Source: Wuchereria bancrofti
Lineage: Eukaryota; Nematoda; Chromadorea; Rhabditida; Onchocercidae
Assembly: GCA_005281725.1 (NCBI GenBank)
Contig: SSBO01000007.1
Coordinates: 3,912,402 to 3,976,401, forward strand
DNA length: 64,000 bases
Reading direction: 5' to 3'
Positions 38,605 to 51,156 of the stretch are shown piece after piece (position 1 is the first letter of the stretch; each line of letters opens with the position of its first letter). The notes beneath the pieces were generated by a model. That model did no database searches and was not told the origin of the DNA. It saw only the letters and a list, made by a program, of their open reading frames with translations. The position numbers and the translations under genes were made by a program.

Positions 38605-39758
38605 TTCCTATCATCTAAAACTGATGTTTCTTTAAATTCTCCCTACAGATATATAACGGTTACTAAGGAGGGAACGGTAACCGAGAGACAGGTAAAATGT
38701 TTCCCATCAGACCTTTACTGTTGTGTGGAATCTGTATTTACACAAGATCGTCAGTAAATATTCACTCTAACACTACTCATATATCCATTAATTCTAACCA
38801 GTTTAGACGGTGCTTTCGAAAGAAAGACAGGAGCAAAACTTTGTACTCATGAGGATGAAAACTGAAATCAATATAAAACATAAAATGATAGTGAGCTTTC
38901 CAATATGACAAATTATGAGTGGATCTAAAAAACTAAATACTGTATGACAGTGAATTATTCGTGTGAATCAAAACGCGTCTTGTTGTAGAATAGAAAAAAT
39001 CCAGCTTTATCCAACTTCCAAACTTACAACAAACAAACAACAAAGGATAACAAACAGAAAACATGTAGTCTCATGAAAAGCTATTTAAGTCCGAACAATC
39101 CAAGTTTTCAGGTTAACTTTAAAAACTTCATTACTTCCTGAATCTTCCCTTACAAATACACAATAAACGCGCTACATTCCATGAGGCTAGAAAACTTATT
39201 GAATACGGAAATTTGTTCCATACATAGCGTGATTGGTGGTAGTGGTAGACTGAATGTTCTAATAACCTCTATCATCAGCTTCTTCCTTTATCTGCAAAAA
39301 CATGAGAATATATTTTACTTGTTTCAAAGTTTGCAATTAACTGTTCCGACTCCATATCATTTTTTGATTTCAACTTCTGTTTCTTATGTTCTATCAATGA
39401 CACCAAACCGGTAATTAGTTCGTTTACCAAAAGCTTGATTCAAGAGACTGGTCCTCAGCTTAGATATTTAGGCATATTAATTGCTTGCCATAATGATTTC
39501 AATAATAATTTGGACAAGTATAAAATCAGAACTCTAAATCTATTTGAGATTAAACTGCATCACTGGTAAACAAATTAATGACACTAATGCGCTTAAGGCA
39601 AGCTGATGAGAAACTTGAAAAACGAGCTCTTGCTAAAAATAATCGAGATATTTCGAATTCAATTCAAAACGAAGTATTAAACATTCAAATTGATTACATT
39701 TTAGGACCTTGACAATTCAATACAAAAAAATTGTTTTGAAATTGAATACTGAAACATG
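38605..39758. other. Intergenic region between NOP58 and POGLUT-like genes
   Basis: The two minus-strand genes are tandem and 1.15 kb apart. An acceptor-like TTTTAG (minus strand, AG at 38616-38615) sits about 10 nt upstream of the POGLUT ATG. No other supported feature. Confidence 0.5.
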
Positions 39759-42680
39759 TTATACCTTCTTTTTTTTGTATTTCTTGTGTGGTGGGCCATC
39801 TTTATTCTGTTCATTTCCAGTCTCATTCATGGTATCAAGACCTTTATCAGTACCACCATTGCTGCCCTCAGAAAATTTCCGTTTCTTAGAACTTTTTACT
39901 GTTGCATCTGCACTAGGATCGTATCGACTTGTGGTACTGCAAGCACATAAAAGGAAAATCTTGAAACCTGATGAACTTAGAAAAACTGAGAAATGAAATA
40001 ATTATTCATATAAATTTCACAAAAGCAGCATACTATTCTTTGGAAAAGAAGAGAAATATAACTTGCAATCCTAGATGACGAAAAACAGCTAAATTACCTT
40101 TTATATGTATAACTGTCATGTTGAGTAGGTTTCCCTGTTATTCTCTTTGGTCCTCGTTCCTGCTCCATTCTAATAAATGTTTCAATATAAGCTCGACTTT
40201 TTTCTCCAGGCTCAGTTCCCAATGACTCATCCGCAAGTGCATCGATACGAGTTGCTAGCGACACTTTTGCTGCCAATTTACGAGCTACCTAATAGTTAGC
40301 TTAAAATAAAAAAAAAAACGCAGTTAAACATTTCATTCATAAAAATACATATATATAAAATCGCTGTTACCTTGCCCTTAATTTTTGTATTAGCTTGACC
40401 AATAAGATGGGCATGGTAAATGAGGCCGTATTTAGGAGTATCTCGTTTCGTTTTCAGCGCTCGAAAAAGTGCTTTTTCTGCTCCCAATATTTGCACCGTC
40501 GATGCTGGGTATTTCGCAAGACTCACTAGTGATCCAGCATGAGAAATTAACCTGGCACCAACCAATTCACCAAGTAAAATAGTAAGATTCGGTGCAAGCA
40601 CCATCATTCGATTCTTCAAGTAATCTGCCAACTCGGAACGGTATTTTGTCAATTCAATAATCTAAAAAAGTAATTATTACCAAAAACAATTCATTTTGAC
40701 ACCAAGTTTAAACCAATGTTTGGTCAACTATTCTATTTGTTTCATGACGAATAATTTCACTAATTTACAATGAATCTGAAATTTACCTGTTCGCATAATC
40801 CCTTTATGTGCAAAGTATCTGATTCGGATATATCAGTCCCCATACTAATTTCTGCTTCCTGTTTAACACGTGCTTCCAACTCTGGTGGCAATATATCAGA
40901 TAAATCACAATTTGTAGCATTCGATCTCATTCCCATAGTTTTCACAGTCTAAACAAAAATGAGCTCTCAAAAATGAGAGGAATCACACAACATTCCGGAT
41001 TAAAAAGCTGTTGCTGACAGAAGTCTACTTACAAACCTTTGTATACGCCTGGTGTTCTTGAATTATTTTACTCAATTCTGGGAAATGCCAACCGTACCAC
41101 TCTCGACATCTAAAACAGATTGTTACGCAAAAATGTTACGCGAAAATTAATGTTAAAATGCTACGCGAAAAGTAAATTTTTTTCGGCTACGAAAAAGCAA
41201 ATTTTTTTATAGAGTTGTCTGCAGTATTCTGGTAGATAACAAATCAAACCTCATCACGTAATTGTTAATTTCTTTATCGAGATCATCGAGTAAAGACACT
41301 GCTTGCACAATCATCGTGTCAATTTTTTCAGGATTAAATTTAACCTGAAAAGCTTCAATTTTAGAGACAGCTGAAAAACATTCTAATTGTCAGTTTTCTT
41401 GAATCATCTGCATCTGATACAAAGCACTTCTTGTGGGAAAAATTGAAAACGACTCAACTCTACAATCATAAATAAATTTAGTGAACTTCATATATCACCT
41501 CCGGTCAGTAACAAGTTAGCATTACATATATATAACTTTACTTTATAACGACCCAACGAATGAGCCACAGCGAGATTCATAGAGTGTAGCTCTTGTTTGT
41601 GTTCATTTAACAAACTGTCCAAGTTTGCACGAATACTACGCATAAGTTCCTGAGTCGCTGTATTATAAATACAAGATACATCGAATTTTTCCTAGAAATA
41701 CACGCTTTCATTACACATTTAAATGCTTCCTTCCATTTTTGATAAAGATGATACTTTTATCTCGGAATACCTACAACAGACATCAATGAAACTGATCACA
41801 ATGAGGCCACATTGCTTTTCTTCAAAGCAAAACGTCTTCACCACAACTACGATTAGGCAAGGAACTGCTATTATAATAAAAAAATCAAAGTGTATAAAAG
41901 TCAGGTAATTTAAATGTTAAGAACTCCATGACACCTCCGAAATATCTAACTGAATTCTATTTTCATTGAAAACACTAGATAGAATTAATTAAAGGACTCA
42001 CTTTGATCATATTTCCTAGTTTCACCTCACCAACAGCAAGTTCTTCACCTTCGTGTAATTTTCCCTTCAGAGCTTTTTTCAGTGTCTTAGTTAACTTCCC
42101 TTCCGCCAGACGAGTAGCATTTTCTACTGCTTCTGCCGTATCCTTGAACTTTTTGAAAGAAATTAACTGCAACCTGAAGTTCAACACAAAGTTTAGGAAA
42201 CCTCACGAATTTACCAAAAACCACTAAAAGCTGTTCCACCGTTACAATTTGTATTTAAAATCCGCAACACTTTGTTACTCTGTTCCTGCATTTGCAAGAA
42301 AAAACAAAAATGAGTTGAAAAAAAAGCAAGAGAAGCCGTGAACAGTCATGTCCTGGTTTGCCAAACCATGATATACCTACTCCCTTATGAACAACTCATC
42401 TAATTATACCTCACTTATCAACAGCAACTGCAAAACTCACATCCTCTGTGCCTTTTCTGGTGTTGAGCACTCATCCCAAATATTATCCACATTTTCCAAT
42501 TTCTTTTCGTCCAACAACTGAAATAAAGTAGATATCTCAAAAAGCACTTGCAAATTCTCAGGATCACAATTCCAGCCTAACACTTTAAAATATCTCAGAC
42601 ATGCTAATCCTATCCTACTCAGTTTAAAATGTAACCTTGAACAAAGCATATCCTGCGGGTGTCTCAAATAGCACCAACAT
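39759..42680 (-). CDS. nol-58: NOP58, box C/D snoRNP core protein
   Basis: Ten minus-strand exons: 42680-42636, 42517-42441, 42173-42002, 41691-41542, 41344-41250, 41109-41037, 40948-40787, 40661-40371, 40288-40098, 39936-39759; 477 residues, all phases agree. NOP5-type N-terminus ([51 protein letters not shown]), then the coiled-coil/NOSIC part ([35 protein letters not shown]) and the Nop domain ([70 protein letters not shown]). The tail is Lys-rich and ends [12 protein letters not shown]58 pairs with NOP56 on box C/D snoRNAs to position fibrillarin for 2'-O-methylation of rRNA. A TTGCAG acceptor 7 nt before the ATG suggests SL trans-splicing. The C. elegans-style symbol is used for the orthologue; intron-encoded snoRNAs were looked for but not identified. 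Confidence 0.95.
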
Positions 42681-43139
42681 TCTTCACCTGCAATGAACAG
42701 TACAATTTAGAAAGGCTGACAAGCTTACAATCGTTAAGGCTACGTCAACGCAAGCACGTACACGTATTGACAAACACGTGCACACCCCATAATTAGCAAC
42801 GCTTCTACCTTCTTCCTCACATCGCCCGACCTGTTCCATCATATCACTGCAGTTATGAAGAATTCCCAACCAGCCGTGAAATATTGCCCGGCTCCTTGCA
42901 ACAGACTTGCAAAATGTGCGGATCGGTAGCTGCGGTGAACGACAGTGTAGGTTGATGGGAGCTTGGCAGAACAGTGCTCGTTGAGGAAGAGATCGGCTTT
43001 AAGATCAGTGTATTTGATCTCGTATTTTGACATTCTCCAGTGGATAGCTGAACACGCATGAACTGCCATGATTTCAATGCTTTGTCTTCATAACACTGGG
43101 AAATTCAGGAATGGACTTGCACGTTTTTAGGAGTACCTT
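42681..43139. promoter_or_regulatory. Divergent intergenic region NOP58 / APRT
   Basis: Only 459 bp separate the two start codons on opposite strands, so the promoters share this segment. It is noticeably richer in GC than its surroundings (for example around 42730-42990). Overlapping minus-strand frames here show no homology and are not called. Confidence 0.6.
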
Positions 43140-44404
43140 ATGAATAGTCAGACGGAAACGTCAAAAAGTAAACATCAACTGGAATGTCTAAAGGAGGAAG
43201 TTGGATCGAAACTGCGCATTTTTCCGGATTTTCCTAAGCCGGGGATCAAATTTGTGTAAGTCTTTCTCTTCTACTTTGTAAAGTTCTAGAAGAATAAAAT
43301 GTTAAATTGTGAGAATGTTCTTCGACATTACTGGCAGTTCTTCCATAATGTTACTGCAGTTTAAAATGGTCAATTTACACTGGCGCGTGGCAAGGAAGGT
43401 GTTAAAACTGCAATGAGTAAGGCGCTTTACGAGAAGTTTGGATGACTATTTCATTTATTAAAATCTCATGACTGATGATATCGCTTATTTTTTATTCTTT
43501 TCATTGAATTAGGAGAGTTGTTTGCAGAGATGTGATGGTATTAATGCGCTATCCGCTACTGCTCGAAGAACTTTGTGCAGCAGTAGCTCAACATGCCCGT
43601 GTTGAAATGCCTGTCACAATAGATGCAGTTGCTGGTTTGGAAGCTCGTGGTGAGTGCATTCATTTTCAACGTTTTCGTAAAAACATTTCAACTGCTATAC
43701 TCTAATTATCCATGTATATTAATTTACCCAAGTAAAGCTGGCAATTTTTTTTAAAGAGTTATTTGCAAATAGTTGTTTGAGATTCAAATGAATAAGCTGC
43801 CTAACAGAATCCAAACCTTTGTTGCTTATATGTTTTTGAACAGGATTTTTTGCGTTTTGAATACTCAATGCAGGTTTCTTATTTGGTCCCCAAATCGCCA
43901 TGATGTTGAAGGTGCCATTTGTTCCAATTAGAAAAAAAGGCAAACTACCAGGAAGAACACACAAAGAAGTCTATCAGAAAGAATATGGTGAAGTTAGTTG
44001 TTTTACTTCTTTTGAATTTCGCATGTAAGCATTTTAAAATACAATTATATTTGATTGTAGTAAATAGCTTCGACCATTTATATTAATTTGAATTTTGTGA
44101 TTGGATTTCAGAAACACTTACACAATTAAAAATTCAATTTATGAGGGGTCGTAATATTCTTTTGATTTATCTACAGGATGTAATCGAGGTACAAGAAGAT
44201 GCAATCAAGCAGGGTTCAAAGATATTGTTGGTGGATGATCTTTTAGCAACGGGTGGTAGTTTAAAAGCAGCCGTATCACTGGTTGAGAAGGCTGGTGGTG
44301 ACGTAGCTGGAGCGTTCACATTAATCGAACTTGCTTATCTAGAACCACGAAAATATTTACCGGGACATATCCACATTCATTCTTTTATTACTTTGACTGA
44401 ATAG
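43140..44404 (+). CDS. aprt-1: Adenine phosphoribosyltransferase
   Basis: Four exons: 43140-43255, 43513-43649, 43874-43992, 44177-44404; 199 residues. Family landmarks in order: RIFPDFPKPGIKF, RDVMVLMRYPLLLEEL, DAVAGLEARGFLFGPQIA, PFVPIRKKGKLPG, the EYGED segment and the PRPP-binding loop ILLVDDLLATGGSL. It makes AMP from adenine and PRPP in the cytosol, a purine-salvage step. The start follows a GTTTTTAG acceptor by 9 nt, which would remove an upstream out-of-frame ATG at 43111. The N-terminal extension (MNSQTETSKSKHQLECLKEE) is typical in length. Divergent from NOP58. The family call is firm; the symbol follows the C. elegans orthologue. Confidence 0.95.
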
Positions 44405-45676
44405 AAGTCACCAATAGACAGATTACTTTATAACTAATTTTTCGACATTTCGTAGATTTAATTGTGATTGGCAAATATTGCTGTTATTATTTGTTATTAT
44501 ATCACATATATGCATAAGAGTCTTGTTCATTTCAAAATAAATATTTTTACAATGTTGTCCTGTGACAGCACTATGGTTAAAGGAAAAATTTTAAAGCCGT
44601 TCGAGATATCTTATAACATTGCTTTTATTAAATGAAATGTAAAGGTGGTCACTGCAAAGCTTAAAACAAGAGCGAATTTGATTGGGTGAGGAATGACGTA
44701 GCAAAGTGGAGAAAAATGTTGTCGCTTGGTAAAAATAATCAGCAGTCTTAAACGAATGCTGTTATTACTTTTCCTTATATGTTCTCTCATCTATTCCAGT
44801 GTATCTGGTGAAGTACGGTAGTTCGGAATTGTCAACGAATTTGAGACGGTGCTTCCCTGTTCTGTCTTTAGGTAGTGGGCACAACTATGAGACTGTAACT
44901 GAAACGTCATAATCAATCAGATCCGAAGAACCAGAGCTTAGAACTTCATTATTTTATCTCTACGGTGGTTTAGGGCCATGAATAACCAGTTCGTCATTGG
45001 ACATTTCAAAATAACTCTTTTGGTTCATAACTGGAAGCTTAAGACTAGTGAAGTGATTTCATCGCTATTTTCTGTTTATTATTGCTGTCACTGTGTCAGT
45101 ATTATTTATAATATGTCCATTAAATAGAAGGCGGCAGTGCGCTAAGATTTCAATTTTTCGAGAAATTTAGAAGAAATTTTAGTTTTTTCTTGCCAGCCAA
45201 AAATGAAAGCTTTTGTTCTCATTTTTCCTAGTAAAAATAGGTCAGTTATTATTGCTTTTCTCTTTTATTCTATAAATTTTACTATACCATTGTACTTATT
45301 ACTTCATAATATATTGTTTATATACTATTTCACAATATATTGTTTATGTCTTGGATAGCGTCAAGGCGTTGCTATTTAAGTATAACGCTTTTTCATGGTA
45401 CTCATTTCTATCTTTTTGATTTGCTGTCGGTAATTATTTTGTCAAACTTCATATTTATTAGTTTATGATTCGTTCGTATTTTCTTCTTCTTAGCGTATGA
45501 ATTATGTTGTGATTTAAATCAAGCTCAGTCTTGGTTTCTAATTTAATGGTAAAATAATAGAAGTTAATAATAAAATAATAAAAATGCAAAAAGTTTACTG
45601 ATTTGATGGCTGAATACAAAGTCTACTTTTGCAGTTTACTGATTTGATGGCTGAATACAAAGGATAAGTAGAAAAG
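44405..45676. other. Intergenic region upstream of the ZIP transporter
   Basis: AT-rich, no supported gene. The last 85 bp hold a duplicated 30-nt block and a TTTTGCAG (45627-45634) that may be the trans-splice acceptor of the ZIP transcript. Confidence 0.5.
45592..45662 (+). repeat. Tandem duplication in the ZIP gene leader
   Basis: A 30-nt block (AGTTTACTGATTTGATGGCT..., ending ACAAAG) occurs at 45592-45621 and 45633-45662, offset 41 nt. The second copy is fused to a TTTTGCAG acceptor; the first is preceded by GCAAAA instead. Each copy contains an ATG that would start a short upstream frame beginning MAEYK. Confidence 0.9.
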
Positions 45677-48600
45677 ATGATGAATTCAACTTGGTTGAAA
45701 TTTATTCTTTTGATTGTGATGTTTGCTGTTACTTTTGGCGCGGGAATGGTGCCAGTAAAAGTACGTTGCTTTATTTATACAACTTTTCATTTTGAGTTCG
45801 TATTACTATATCGGAATGGTGATGTGTTACCTGTTACCCTCATAAGTAAATCTTAGTAAGTTGCAGTTATTTGCAGGGAACAGTTAAGCTTTGGGCCGTC
45901 AGTTTGTTGAAAGTCGTTTGATCATGAACGTAATTTTGATTACAAAAATTTTTGAATCAAAAGCTGAATTTGACGTCAGAAAAGTGAATTTGTGAAACCA
46001 ATAGGTTAGACAGTGGACAGTGCTATTGTAAGTCTAGTAAAAGTTTTCAAAATTGGAAGAATTCCCAGTTTCGAACTGTGGTCTCACGGAGGTTTCAAAA
46101 GATTTCAGGTACTGAAAATTCTCCGGAAGCATGCAGCCTCAGCATCTACATCCGCGAAGCAGCGAAACGTCTCGTTAGTGCTGTGTTTACTTACTTGTTT
46201 TTCTGGTGGTGTTTTCTTCGCCACGTGTTTTTTACATCTCTTTCCGGAACTCACTGAACATCTTCATGAGGTTATTTCATCTGAATTGCATTTTTCATTT
46301 GAAAAATAATGATATTGTTTTGCAGCTACTCGAAACATGGTCACATGATTTAATAACTGTAAATTTGAAATTGCACCTCCCCAAGCGTAATTTTTTCCAG
46401 GAATTTCCACTTCGCTTGGAAACTTTCTTCTTTTCTGGATTCATTTTAAAACTTATGCATTTCGTTCTTCAAGTATAAAGAAGCGATAGCTCGAAATTGA
46501 TGTTAACTAATCACTGTCATTTGTTTAGATGAAAGAAGAATATGGGTTTTCTGTATCATATCCTCTGGCTGAATTATTGTCATGCATAGGATTTTTCCTC
46601 CTATTTTTTGTCGAAGAAGTTATTTTGCTTCTTTTACCCGGTGCTGGTCATTTACATGCTCCGACAGGTGCTCAGATTGCTGAAAGTTTCTATGAACGGT
46701 GAGTTAATATTAATAAAAAGAAGGATTCTCAAACGGTTCATAGATTGTTAAAACTGTCCTAATTGGTTAGTTGCAACATCGCGCGGTAAAGATGTAGCCT
46801 GCTTAATACTGATAAGGTAACGATTTTGGATGTTAAATTTATTGATGATTCTATAGGTAATTGCGCCTCTATTTCATAAACGTGATTTATTACGGAAACA
46901 AGTATAATTGACTATAACGGTCAAATAATGAAATGTTGCTGTCCGGGAAGATTACACTCACAGGTCATGAATACATATATACTACGTAGTTCAAATATTA
47001 CGAAGTATCTGATACTAAGTATTTTGATTAAAATGATAAATATATATAAAGTTTAAGTTAGGATTTTTACCGCTGGCGTGGAGCTTGAAGATCGAGTAAA
47101 GTTACAAGTTGAAGTTTTTGGAAATAAAGTATGTATTCAATTCTATATTGCGTGAATGATGTACCTTATTGTGCGTTGCTGGGAAAGAATTATTTTAATT
47201 TGTTTCCCGAAAATTTATGAATGCAAATGAAATGAATGGGCATACCGTTGTTTAAGAAGATGAGTAAAAGACAAATTTGACGAGTGTCAAGCGACACTGT
47301 ACAATCGAAAAGGGCGATTGATTCTACAAAACGAGAACAAGAGAATTTTTCTAAAAAGAAATGTGAGGTGCTTGACTGATTTACTGAAGAGTAGTCACTT
47401 ACTTCTATTGTGGGTATAAATAAAAGAGGTATAAATTTTAATGCTTTGAGTGATTTTGGATATCGCTATCGGTGATGAATTTTGATTAGGAGCTGGTTCA
47501 TTTGTAGTCCTCACGGTTTTTCACTTTATTATTTCATTTGAAAATATCGAAGCTTCAGAAACCATGACGCTGATCACTGTTGCCATGAAAGTGTTAATGT
47601 CGATGGTTCTTCGAAAACTTGCTTATCATGTGGTCCTAAAGGTAAGTTTTAAGCATCGACCAAATACTGACTGCTTCACAGCTTCTTGCAGTCTGAAGGT
47701 TTTTCTCACACTTATTCATTTTTATGCTTTAGGATGGAAATAAACTTGTTTACGTTACAGACGAGGACTCGTCTAGAAAAGGATTACTATGCACAATAAA
47801 TTCATCTAATCGAGCACCAGCGGGTGGTCAGCGCGTTAACAAAGGACCTGATTATGGACATCCCGCAGAGTAAGTGTGAAGCTTTGACAACGTTTCTTCA
47901 ACATTTTTGTGGATTTTAATTATTTTTTTGTTATTCTGACATTTTTGTAAAGGTTGCATGCAGTAAACTTTGTATTGGTTGAGGGCCTGTTTTGTCTCTG
48001 TGCATCTGTAATGATTCGAATCTTTGCATGATATATTGAAGAAGGGGCATGACTTTTTTGTAATTTTTCTGATCTTTCATCGTTTTTTGAACAAAAGCAT
48101 GGATTTACAGCTTTTTATCTCACTTTCTTTTCATATTGAAATTTAGTGGAAAAGACTCAACGCCTTTGCTCCAAAATTATGCATACAGTGGTGAATATGG
48201 TACTATGGTCCGGAAATCTTGTGATCAGGAATCATCAGACAAAGGAAAGTACTCATTTGCGACTTATCCTTTAAATTTTTGCTACTTTAACATTTATTTG
48301 TCGTTTTATAACTCCTTGGCTAATTTGCTTTTATTTTCTTTTCACGTCACTATTAAAATTGCATGAAGTTTTATACTGTTTATTGTGTTTATTTATCTTC
48401 GTTAACAGTAGACAAATATTTTTATTTTTCGGTGTTATATGTTGAAGATTAACTGCCTATCTCTTTTAAGCTTTTTGTATTTTCATAATTTTTGTTGCTT
48501 GTGGCATGAGTTATATTTTACGAAAATATTTTACGTCGGAGACTTCAGTAATAAGATTGATCCTAAAGAAGTGAATATTCAATATTTTCAAATTACCTTA

Positions 48601-49907
48601 TACATATTATTAATCAAGTAGAAAAAGCAAGAAACATTAGCTCTGAAGGTGACTTGTTAGTTTGAAAGTAATGCATATTGATGACAGTAGAATTCTTCGT
48701 TTTCATACTTTATTATACTATTTCATACTTTTCATACTCAGATGAGACTTTATCAGTTTCACCTGAACAAATGTGCTATTTGTATCCTATCTGTTCAAAT
48801 ACACACAGAGCTATTAAAACTTGCTGGATTATCTTTTTGATTATCCCTTATTTTCTTATAGGACATTGACACTGGCAGAACCAGAAGCATGTGAACGAAA
48901 TTGCGATAATGTTAAAGAAGATCCACCAATTTTGATGAAAAGTCGTCCTCATGCTCATAGCCATGGTGTACGTAGTATCACATTCGTCCTGGCAATATCG
49001 TTTCATTCAATCATTGAGGGTCTCGCTTTCGGTGTTCAGGTTTGGCAGTTTTGTTATTCTGATTAAGGAAAATACAAGAAGAATATGGTAGTTATTAAGA
49101 AAAAAGTGAGCGCAAAGCAGAAAAGTTGGATAATACTAGCTGCAGTCCGAAAAGAATGGGATTTTAAACTTAGATGACACTTTTTTTTTTGTTTTTATTT
49201 TAAAATCATCTCTTTTGTTTTCTTAATAGCATTTTTTTTTTTCCTTAAATACAAATTCCTGCCATAAAAATTTTGTTTTCGATATGTCGTTATGTGTCCA
49301 AATTGTTACAGACTGATAATGCTCGAATTGTGGCGTTGTTTATATCGTTAATGGTACACAAAATTATTGTTGCATTTTCGGTTGGTCTACAGTTGGGCCG
49401 CACTCATGCACATGCCTTAGGATGGGTGTGCCTTAGTATGGGCCTTTTTTCGATCATGTCACCTTTTGGCGGTTTTATTGGTACATTTGTTCAAAGCTCA
49501 CAAATGGACACACAAGTGAAAGCTCTGACAATACTTACTTTTCAAGGAGTTGCTGTTGGTACATTTATTTATGTCACGTTTTTTGAGGTAAGCATTCATA
49601 TTTTTATTCAGAAGATTTGTTAGAAACATTTTTAATCTTGGCAGCACCAAGCAGTGATATCGAAAGCCTGATTAATTCTGGGAGATGAATTATATCGAAT
49701 AATAAAAACCATTTTCAAGTGCTATGTGTTTTGCAGGTTTTGTTACACGAACGAGATAACGAGCATCCGAATCTTTTAAAACTTATTTTTATGTTGATAG
49801 GATTTGCATTGATTGGTGGGCTGCGGTTTTTTGACAATCATTCCCATGAACATTTTGATGGATCTCTTCAAAACCATGGAGCTCTTGTCATCACCTCAAC
49901 CCCATAG
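45677..49907 (+). CDS. ZIP (SLC39) family zinc/iron transporter
   Basis: Nine exons: 45677-45760, 46109-46270, 46529-46698, 47559-47641, 47761-47869, 48147-48248, 48862-49039, 49312-49587, 49737-49907; 444 residues, phases agree. TM1 is FILLIVMFAVTFGAGMVPVK; then the cytosolic stretch RKHAASASTSAKQRN, TM2 (LCLLTCFSGGVFFATCFLHL, with HLFPE) and TM3 (AELLSCIGFFLLFFVEEVIL). A long Cys/His/Ser-rich intracellular loop (NHDADHCCHES, RPHAHSHG) leads to TM4, which has the ZIP signature SFHSIIEGLAFGVQ (H and E metal-site residues). TM5 is IVALFISLMVHKIIVAFSVG, with the second site H-K; TM6-8 follow. The C-terminal HSHEHFD is a further His cluster. ZIPs move Zn/Fe into the cytosol; the sequence resembles the ZIP1/2/3 subfamily. 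A second ATG follows the first immediately. Confidence 0.92.
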
Positions 49908-51156
49908 TATCTCGTCCTTCAGAAAGCTGTTAATTCAATATTTCTTTTTAACCTCTGTAAATATTTCCACAGGGTAAAGACAGTACTTTTACTATCGTCG
50001 TGAAGTTGGGTCAGTTTTCAATTTTACTCACAAACCCCATGCGATGAATTATGTATAGAGACACGGGACTTTGCGAATTCTTCAAAGAATTAAAACGATC
50101 CTTACAAATATATTACACCATTCCCATTCATGACACATACCAGTTACTCTTCAGACTCTTTGGATTTACTAAGTCTATGTATCCAACATCTTCACATATA
50201 TCTCTCTCCCTTTTTTCTTAACCTTGGCAATTAAATAAAAACTATCAGTTATCGGACTGCAAGCTGAGATCTGAATTATAGAATAGTGTTGGCATCATTG
50301 AATGAATCTGATTAACACTTGCATATTTTATATATTGACTCTGATAATTATGGGAAGTTTTATTTCTTTCATCTCTTTTTCTTGTTATTAAACCTCACAT
50401 TTTATGTAAAAAACTGGCAAAATCGTTTCAGTCAGACTTGCACTGAGTAAAATATTTTAATCACTTGTGAAATGTTTTCATGATAGATTACTCTGTGTAA
50501 AGAAACGAGGCAAAGAACTGCAAGAAATTTGAGCTAAGAATTGCCACATTTTCATTCCCAATAATCTTTCGATTGCGTAAGGTCAGCTTCATATCTATCG
50601 TCAAAGATAAAGAAATTAGGGTATATAATCGCTTAGCTTTCATTGGTACATTTATTTTTAACGAAGACCATTGATGGGTTTATCCGTCCTCAGAAAGATT
50701 TAATTGCGTAAAACTTGCAAATCATCACATCTAGAAATAATAAAATAACTTATAACGCTTACTCTGATGAATAACACTTATTTTACAAACGTTCGCCTAC
50801 GTTCAAATAGAAATTGGTTTAGAACATAGAAAACCTGTAGATACAACTTTAACAGTGAGGACATTTGTATCTCACGATTTCCATAAAAGTAAGCCCGAAA
50901 TATGTTCAGAAATTCATTAAAGTAAGAACTCGCATTCATTAGCGAGTTAACAGTATTTCCTTATCCAACTTTTATTAAAATCAGGTCTACATGCTCAAAG
51001 TCATTGAGACATTATCTATGACTCAACCTAGGGCGATACCAAATGATCTCAAAAAGTCTATGTTTTTCATTCTTTGCATACTAAAACAGAATGGGATTTT
51101 ATTGCATCAACTAAATTTGAGCGAGTGAACAAGCAAAAGCAGTTGACATAAGTCTA
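49908..51156. other. Convergent intergenic gap (ZIP + / PDZ scaffold -)
   Basis: 3' flanks of two convergent genes; no coding exon, RNA or repeat that I can support. Confidence 0.5.

Noticed and set aside
42684..43077. Overlapping minus-strand frames between NOP58 and APRT
   Set aside because: They lie upstream of the NOP58 start, in two different frames, with no homology; the local GC content simply reduces stop codons.
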